Shown in pieces: positions 7,570 to 10,990 of a stretch of 10,990 bases of DNA. This DNA comes from JAAYJR01 sp964545315 (GTDB taxonomy: Bacteria > Bacteroidota > Bacteroidia > Bacteroidales > Prolixibacteraceae). Under the pieces are notes generated by a model. The model searched no databases, had not been told where the DNA came from, and saw only the letters and a program-made list of their open reading frames with translations. Within the stretch, counting starts at the first letter, position 1; each line of letters starts with the position of its first letter. Position numbers and translations under genes: made by a program. The DNA lies in contig CAZJGI010000096.1 in assembly GCA_964545315.1 (NCBI GenBank), positions 1 through 10,990 on the forward strand. The letters are read 5' to 3'.

Positions 7570-8571
7570 CTAGTAAAGCCTTGCAATGATTATCAGGGAT
7601 AATCCGGCTATGAAACAAAGAAACATAGCAGTAAGTAAGCCGTTAACTCTTTTTGCACCCTTAAATTCCTTCCAGATAAATACACCCCAGAGTGCGGCAA
7701 TCAATGTAGCTCCCTGTCCCAAACCATAAGAAATTGCAAATCCTGCCTGTTCTGCTGCAATAATATTAAGAGTCATACCTAAACTCCATATGGCCCCTCC
7801 CAGAATGCCTATAAGGTGTAAGCGGGTATCTCCCTTTACTATGTAATCTTTATAAGTCGTTTTTTCGCCTGTAAGTGGTTTATACATAAAAATTGAATTC
7901 CACAGGAAATTGGATATCAGTAATCCTGTTGCGAAGATTACAGATGCGGTATACGGGGTTAGTTTACCCTCTGAGGGATTTACGAAGTCAGTTGCCATCG
8001 ATGCTGCAACAAACCGGTAGAAAAATCCCATCAGAACACCTGCTACGAGGGCAATGATAATACCTTTTACGGGAGTTCCCGAAGTGCCTGCTGATAATCG
8101 CCTGTAAGCTATTGCATCCAGGATAATAGCAGCAACAACCAGCGCCACTCCTATAAAAAGGATCAGGGGATTACCAAGAGGTGTAGCAATATAGTTAGTA
8201 ATTACACCTATAACGAGTGCCAGGCCGATTCCAACAGGAAATGCAACTGACATACCTGCAATGGCTATGGCCGCTACAAGCAAAATATTTGCTATATTAA
8301 AAACAACACCGCCCAGAAGGGCATATATCAATGAACCGGCATCCGACTGTAACAGGTCCGGAATAAAACTTCGACCTTCATTACCAATACTTCCTGCAGT
8401 GAAAGCCAGTAAAAGTGAAAGAAGTAATACTCCAATGGCATAATCCCAGTAAAACAGTTGAAACGGCCATTGTTTTTGTGCAAGTTTTTGTGTATTTGCC
8501 CATGAACCCCAGCACAACATTGTGATAAAAGCCAGCAAAACTGCCAATCCGTAAGAGTGTATAACAATCAT
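7570..8571 (-). CDS. GRP/DMT-type sugar permease, probable ribose (or nucleoside-derived sugar) importer
   Basis: An integral inner-membrane protein of 333 residues with about ten hydrophobic helices and short polar loops. The N-terminal block LLAFITMLCWGSWANTQKLA, the glycine-rich VAFPVGIGLALVIGVITNY and the C-terminal AEQAGFAISYGLGQGATLIA with ALWGVFIWKEFKGA are typical of the GRP/RhaT/ureide-permease branch of the drug-metabolite transporter superfamily, and the length fits. It lies 27 bp downstream of a periplasmic nucleoside hydrolase and upstream of ribokinase on the same strand. The same trio occurs in the ribose-utilisation (rus) locus of Bacteroides thetaiotaomicron, where the permease is RusT. 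I infer ribose uptake from this context; the sequence alone does not set specificity. The start ATG (8569-8571) precedes the first membrane helix directly, and the stop is TAG. Confidence 0.85.
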   Translation of the reverse strand: MIVIHSYGLAVLLAFITMLCWGSWANTQKLAQKQWPFQLFYWDYAIGVLLLSLLLAFTAGSIGNEGRSFIPDLLQSDAGSLIYALLGGVVFNIANILLVAAIAIAGMSVAFPVGIGLALVIGVITNYIATPLGNPLILFIGVALVVAAIILDAIAYRRLSAGTSGTPVKGIIIALVAGVLMGFFYRFVAASMATDFVNPSEGKLTPYTASVIFATGLLISNFLWNSIFMYKPLTGEKTTYKDYIVKGDTRLHLIGILGGAIWSLGMTLNIIAAEQAGFAISYGLGQGATLIAALWGVFIWKEFKGAKRVNGLLTAMFLCFIAGLSLIIIARLY

Positions 8572-8598
8572 AGCTTGAATTATTTTAAAGTTTATTTA

Positions 8599-9213
8599 TT
8601 ATTCAGTTTTTATACCTGCCATCAGGCGGTTAATATAATTACTTACCTGATCCGGGCAGGTTTCGTTTTTGAGGACTATATACCTGTGCCTGCCGGATCG
8701 GCTGCTTTGCCAGGTATTGCTGCCATCGTCTGCAACAATACAATTCCCATTTACATAAGAAATTAATTGTCTTCCTTCCTTCAGTAATAACATAACAGCA
8801 GTTTGATCCCAGCTTTGCCTTCCTGAAAACTGATTATACAATTCATATGCCCTGTAAACAGGATTATCCGAGGGTAAGTTTGTTTTGATGAAAGTACCTC
8901 CGGTGATTATTGGTGTACCCAGTTCCCATCCGGANNNNNNNNNNNNNNNNNNNNNNNNNNNNNNNNNNNNNNNNNNNNNNNNNNNNNNNNNNNNNNNNNN
9001 NNNNNNNNNNNNNNNNNNNNNNNNNNNNNNNNNNTGGAGGTTGAACAGCATTGCTAAAGCACCAGCATCATCTACATCAGAATCCAGGTCAGTGTCAATT
9101 ATTACTTTTTGGGTTGATCTTTTTCCGCAGACAAAGTTTCCTGCCTGTACAAATGATGTTGCAAAGAATATCAAAGTAAATACTGCTATCTGTAATTTTT
9201 TGGATATAAGCAT
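8599..9213 (-). CDS. Secreted nucleoside hydrolase (IUNH family), interrupted by an assembly gap
   Basis: Periplasmic or exported enzyme hydrolysing the N-glycosidic bond of (ribo)nucleosides to ribose and base. The N-terminus LISKKLQIAVFTLIFFATSF followed by VQA-GNF is a Sec signal peptide with likely cleavage after VQA. The Ca-binding and catalytic motif follows as KVIIDTDLDSDVDDAGALA, a variant of the family's DTDxGxDDAxAL. After the gap the C-terminal part has SGWELGTPIITG, NPVYRAYELYN, GRQSWDQTAVML and a final HRYIVLKN block, all usual for secreted Bacteroidota members. The 100 N replace the middle of the protein. Family members of this type are about 310-340 residues, while only about 170 are visible here, so roughly 150 codons are missing. 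Reading through the N run in frame is coincidental. The gene lies 27 bp upstream of the permease and 142 bp after a sulfatase. Confidence 0.9.
   Translation of the reverse strand: MLISKKLQIAVFTLIFFATSFVQAGNFVCGKRSTQKVIIDTDLDSDVDDAGALAMLFNLXXXXXXXXXXXXXXXXXXXXXXXXXXXXXXXXXXSGWELGTPIITGGTFIKTNLPSDNPVYRAYELYNQFSGRQSWDQTAVMLLLKEGRQLISYVNGNCIVADDGSNTWQSSRSGRHRYIVLKNETCPDQVSNYINRLMAGIKTE
8935..9034. other. Scaffold gap (100 N)
   Basis: Exactly 100 N, the customary placeholder for a gap of unknown size. Both flanks encode parts of the same nucleoside hydrolase on the minus strand: the N-terminal DTDxDxDVDD block on the right flank and the SGWELG block on the left. Comparison with normal family length suggests about 450 bp of true sequence is missing. 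The join is therefore biologically consistent, but the N count is not the real distance. Confidence 0.95.
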
Positions 9214-9230
9214 TTTAGAAAAGAAATTAG

Positions 9231-9265
9231 TATTGTGATGATCTTTTTAAAAAATTATCACAATA
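9231..9265. promoter_or_regulatory. 35-bp near-perfect palindrome upstream of the nucleoside hydrolase gene
   Basis: The outer arms TATTGTGAT (9231-9239) and ATCACAATA (9257-9265) are perfectly complementary. Symmetry continues inward around the central base 9248: of 17 possible pairs, 15 are Watson-Crick, one is G-T (9240/9256) and one is a mismatch (9243/9253). The element begins 18 bp upstream of the nucleoside hydrolase start codon and 91 bp after the sulfatase stop. It is too AT-rich for a convincing intrinsic terminator and has no U-tract placed like one. I read it as an operator for a dimeric regulator of the nucleoside/ribose genes, or a 5'-leader hairpin. The TGTGA/TCACA half-sites resemble CRP but are far too widely spaced. 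Confidence 0.5.
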
Positions 9266-9355
9266 TACATTTCTGAATTGGAAATTCATAATATTTCCGG
9301 ATGGAAAATTGTTTTAAAGCACTTGTAACTGCTAATATTTGATTATAAAGCTAAT

Positions 9356-10825
9356 CTATTGAAGTAATGGTTTAGGATTTTCAACATACCCTGCAGGCCT
9401 TATCTGAGCTCCTTTCTTATTCAGGTCTCCAAGTTCTTCTTTCATGTTTTCAGCATGTTTTAATAATCTCTCCACCACTTCAGGATGTTCATTGCTCAGG
9501 TCACGGGTCTCTTTATAATCCACATTCAGATCGATTAGCATTTGCCCGGACTGTTCATAGTTACTAAAATTATTTCCTCCGACCAACTTTTGCTCCAGGG
9601 GCAGGTGAAGTTTCCATCTGCCATCCCTAACTGCCTGCAACTGATCCATATGATAATAAAAAAACAGTTCATGAGGTGATTTTGCATTTTCCTCTCCTGA
9701 AATTACAGGCCAAATATTTTTACCATCAATTATTCTGTCCTGCGGAATTTGTGCCTCTGCCAGAAATGCAAAAGTAGGCAGCCAGTCCATCATAGTACAT
9801 AGTTCATTACTGACGATACCGGCAGTAATAACTCCTGGCCATTTTACTACTACCGGCATTCGCATGCCTGCTTCAAATGTGCTGTACCCCGGGCCCCTGA
9901 ATGGCTCATTGCTGCCTACGCCGGATCTGTTGCGGCGATATGGAGGCGCGCCGTTGTCACTTGTGAAAACGACCATTGTATTCCTTTCTAAACCCAATTC
10001 CTTTAAAGCCTTTATTATTTCACCCACCGACCAGTCAACCTCCTCAACAGAATCACCCCAGGAAAGATTTTTTGATTTACCTCTGAAACGTTCATCCACA
10101 ACAACCATACTCCTGCTTCCGGGCAGGTTGTGTGGGAAGTATAAGAAAAACGGATTATTTTTATTCTCTTTAATAAAATTAATTGCTTCCCTGACATACC
10201 TGGCGGTAGTAGTAGTCAGATCAGCAGGTGCTTCAATTACCTTATTATTTTGTATAAGCGGAAGTTCGGGCCTTGTTTCTCCTTGTAATTGCGGAGTCAT
10301 ATCTTCACTGTATGGAAGTCCGAAGAAATAGTCAAATCCATGATTCAAGGGCAGGAATTCCTGTTGGTCCCCTAAATGCCATTTTCCTATGCAGGCAGTT
10401 TTATATCCCTGATTTTTAAGGATTTCCGCAATTGTAACCTCTGATGGGTTTAGCCCTTTAGGAGAGACCGGGAATAATACCCGTCCGTTATTTTCGTTCA
10501 GGTGCATATCAACCCTTTGTGCATAGCAGCCTGTTATGAAACTTGCCCTTGAAGGTGTACAAACCGGGGATGAAGAGTATAACGATGTAAGTTTAATACC
10601 TTCGTCAGCCATTTTATCAATATTGGGTGTGCGGTGTATTGTTGAGCCAAAACACCCAATATCTCCATAACCAAGATTATCGGCATAAATGAAAATGAAA
10701 TTAGGCTTTGTCTGGTTATTAGAATCATTCGTGCAATTGTTATTAAGGCCGCTACACAATAGTAACAGCACTATTAATACAACTTTATTTTGTGGAAAAT
10801 CAGGAATTTGAAAAAACTTGATCAT
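9356..10825 (-). CDS. S1-family sulfatase with atypical active site
   Basis: A 489-residue sulfatase-fold protein, full length for the family. A hydrophobic segment VVLIVLLLLCSGL (about 15-27) acts as signal peptide; Cys24 or Cys31 might be lipidated, but neither lipobox is canonical. The fold motifs are clear: FIYADNLGYGDIGCFG (45-60), formylglycine precursor C89 in CTPSR, GKWHLGD (K148, H150), NHGFDYFFGLP, TSDNG (D290-N291) and a C-terminal RDGRWKLHLP block. Three usual active-site residues differ: the second Asp of the first metal pair is N50; the His of the common PHxP loop is G236 in HNLPGSR; and the Lys five residues before the Glu of the EGG motif is G313 in GPGYSTFEAG. It may have shifted specificity, use substitute residues, or be inactive. 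The start ATG is 49 bp after the upstream gene's stop, suggesting co-transcription. Confidence 0.92.
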   Translation of the reverse strand: MIKFFQIPDFPQNKVVLIVLLLLCSGLNNNCTNDSNNQTKPNFIFIYADNLGYGDIGCFGSTIHRTPNIDKMADEGIKLTSLYSSSPVCTPSRASFITGCYAQRVDMHLNENNGRVLFPVSPKGLNPSEVTIAEILKNQGYKTACIGKWHLGDQQEFLPLNHGFDYFFGLPYSEDMTPQLQGETRPELPLIQNNKVIEAPADLTTTTARYVREAINFIKENKNNPFFLYFPHNLPGSRSMVVVDERFRGKSKNLSWGDSVEEVDWSVGEIIKALKELGLERNTMVVFTSDNGAPPYRRNRSGVGSNEPFRGPGYSTFEAGMRMPVVVKWPGVITAGIVSNELCTMMDWLPTFAFLAEAQIPQDRIIDGKNIWPVISGEENAKSPHELFFYYHMDQLQAVRDGRWKLHLPLEQKLVGGNNFSNYEQSGQMLIDLNVDYKETRDLSNEHPEVVERLLKHAENMKEELGDLNKKGAQIRPAGYVENPKPLLQ

Positions 10826-10874
10826 AGTTATCTTGATTATTTTAAACGTTATTTTTTGCTTATATGTCTACAGC

Positions 10875-10990
10875 TTAGTATTTTATACCATATTCTTTAG
10901 GGTCAATATCCCACTTGTTCATAAGCCATTCAGCACCTGCCACCAGGTTCCATCTGTCGGTATTTTTCAGCTCCCGGCTTTTCAGCATAT
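10875..10990 (-). CDS. C-terminal end of an unidentified protein
   Basis: The reverse strand holds an open frame entering from the window edge and ending at the TAA at 10875-10877. Its last residues read ELKNTDRWNLVAGAEWL then MNKWDIDPKEYGIKY. Tryptophan-rich and charged, this looks like a real protein end, not a chance frame. I do not recognise the family from 38 residues and propose no function. It is 49 bp upstream of the atypical sulfatase on the same strand, so the two are probably one transcript and likely share a catabolic role. Confidence 0.55.
   Translation of the reverse strand, partial: MLKSRELKNTDRWNLVAGAEWLMNKWDIDPKEYGIKY

Noticed and set aside
9234..9262. CRP-type binding site (TGTGA ... 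TCACA)
   Set aside because: The half-sites are separated by 19 bp instead of 6, so the geometry does not fit a CRP dimer; only the long palindrome is reported.
9280..9307. Terminator hairpin after the sulfatase (GGAAAT/ATTTCC and overlapping TTTCC/GGAAA)
   Set aside because: The stems are 5-6 bp and AT-rich with no T-tract on the minus strand; not distinguishable from chance in this AT-rich spacer.

Overview
The window looks like a draft assembly from a member of the Bacteroidota, probably a Bacteroidales or Marinilabiliales-type polysaccharide degrader. The evidence is AT-rich intergenic DNA without clear Shine-Dalgarno sites, lipoprotein signal peptides on most degradative enzymes, and a gene set typical of this phylum: GH29 fucosidase, S1 sulfatases, a DUF5703/GH95-like hydrolase and a periplasmic nucleoside hydrolase. 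A run of exactly 100 N at 8935-9034 marks a scaffold gap. No SusC/SusD pair or regulator gene lies inside the window.

Layout. At the left edge (1-140, minus) is the N-terminus of a sulfatase. It diverges across 218 bp from a plus-strand run: a GH29 alpha-L-fucosidase (359-1942), a complete S1 sulfatase (1981-3417), the decayed C-terminal end of a second sulfatase (about 3418-3852), a DUF5703/GH95-like lipoprotein (3918-6239), and a 50-codon N-terminal stump of a uroporphyrinogen-decarboxylase-like gene (6359-6511). From 6497 onward everything is on the minus strand. In transcription order this is the end of an unidentified gene (10875-10990), an unusual S1 sulfatase (9356-10825), a secreted nucleoside hydrolase broken by the N gap (8599-9213), a 10-TM GRP/DMT-type sugar permease (7570-8571) and ribokinase (6497-7417).

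How it fits together. The plus-strand genes suggest desulfation and trimming of a sulfated, fucose-containing glycan at the cell surface or in the periplasm. The minus-strand trio resembles the ribose/nucleoside scavenging module (rus) of Bacteroides thetaiotaomicron: the hydrolase frees ribose from nucleosides in the periplasm, the permease imports it, and ribokinase phosphorylates it.

The most notable non-genic items are a head-to-head pair of REP-like hairpins with compensatory base changes between permease and ribokinase (7453-7545), and a 35-bp near-perfect palindrome just upstream of the nucleoside hydrolase (9231-9265). Two gene remnants and a shift in arginine codon choice inside the DUF5703 gene suggest that the plus-strand locus has been rearranged. 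The sulfatase at 9356-10825 keeps its formylglycine motif but seems to lack several usual active-site residues.
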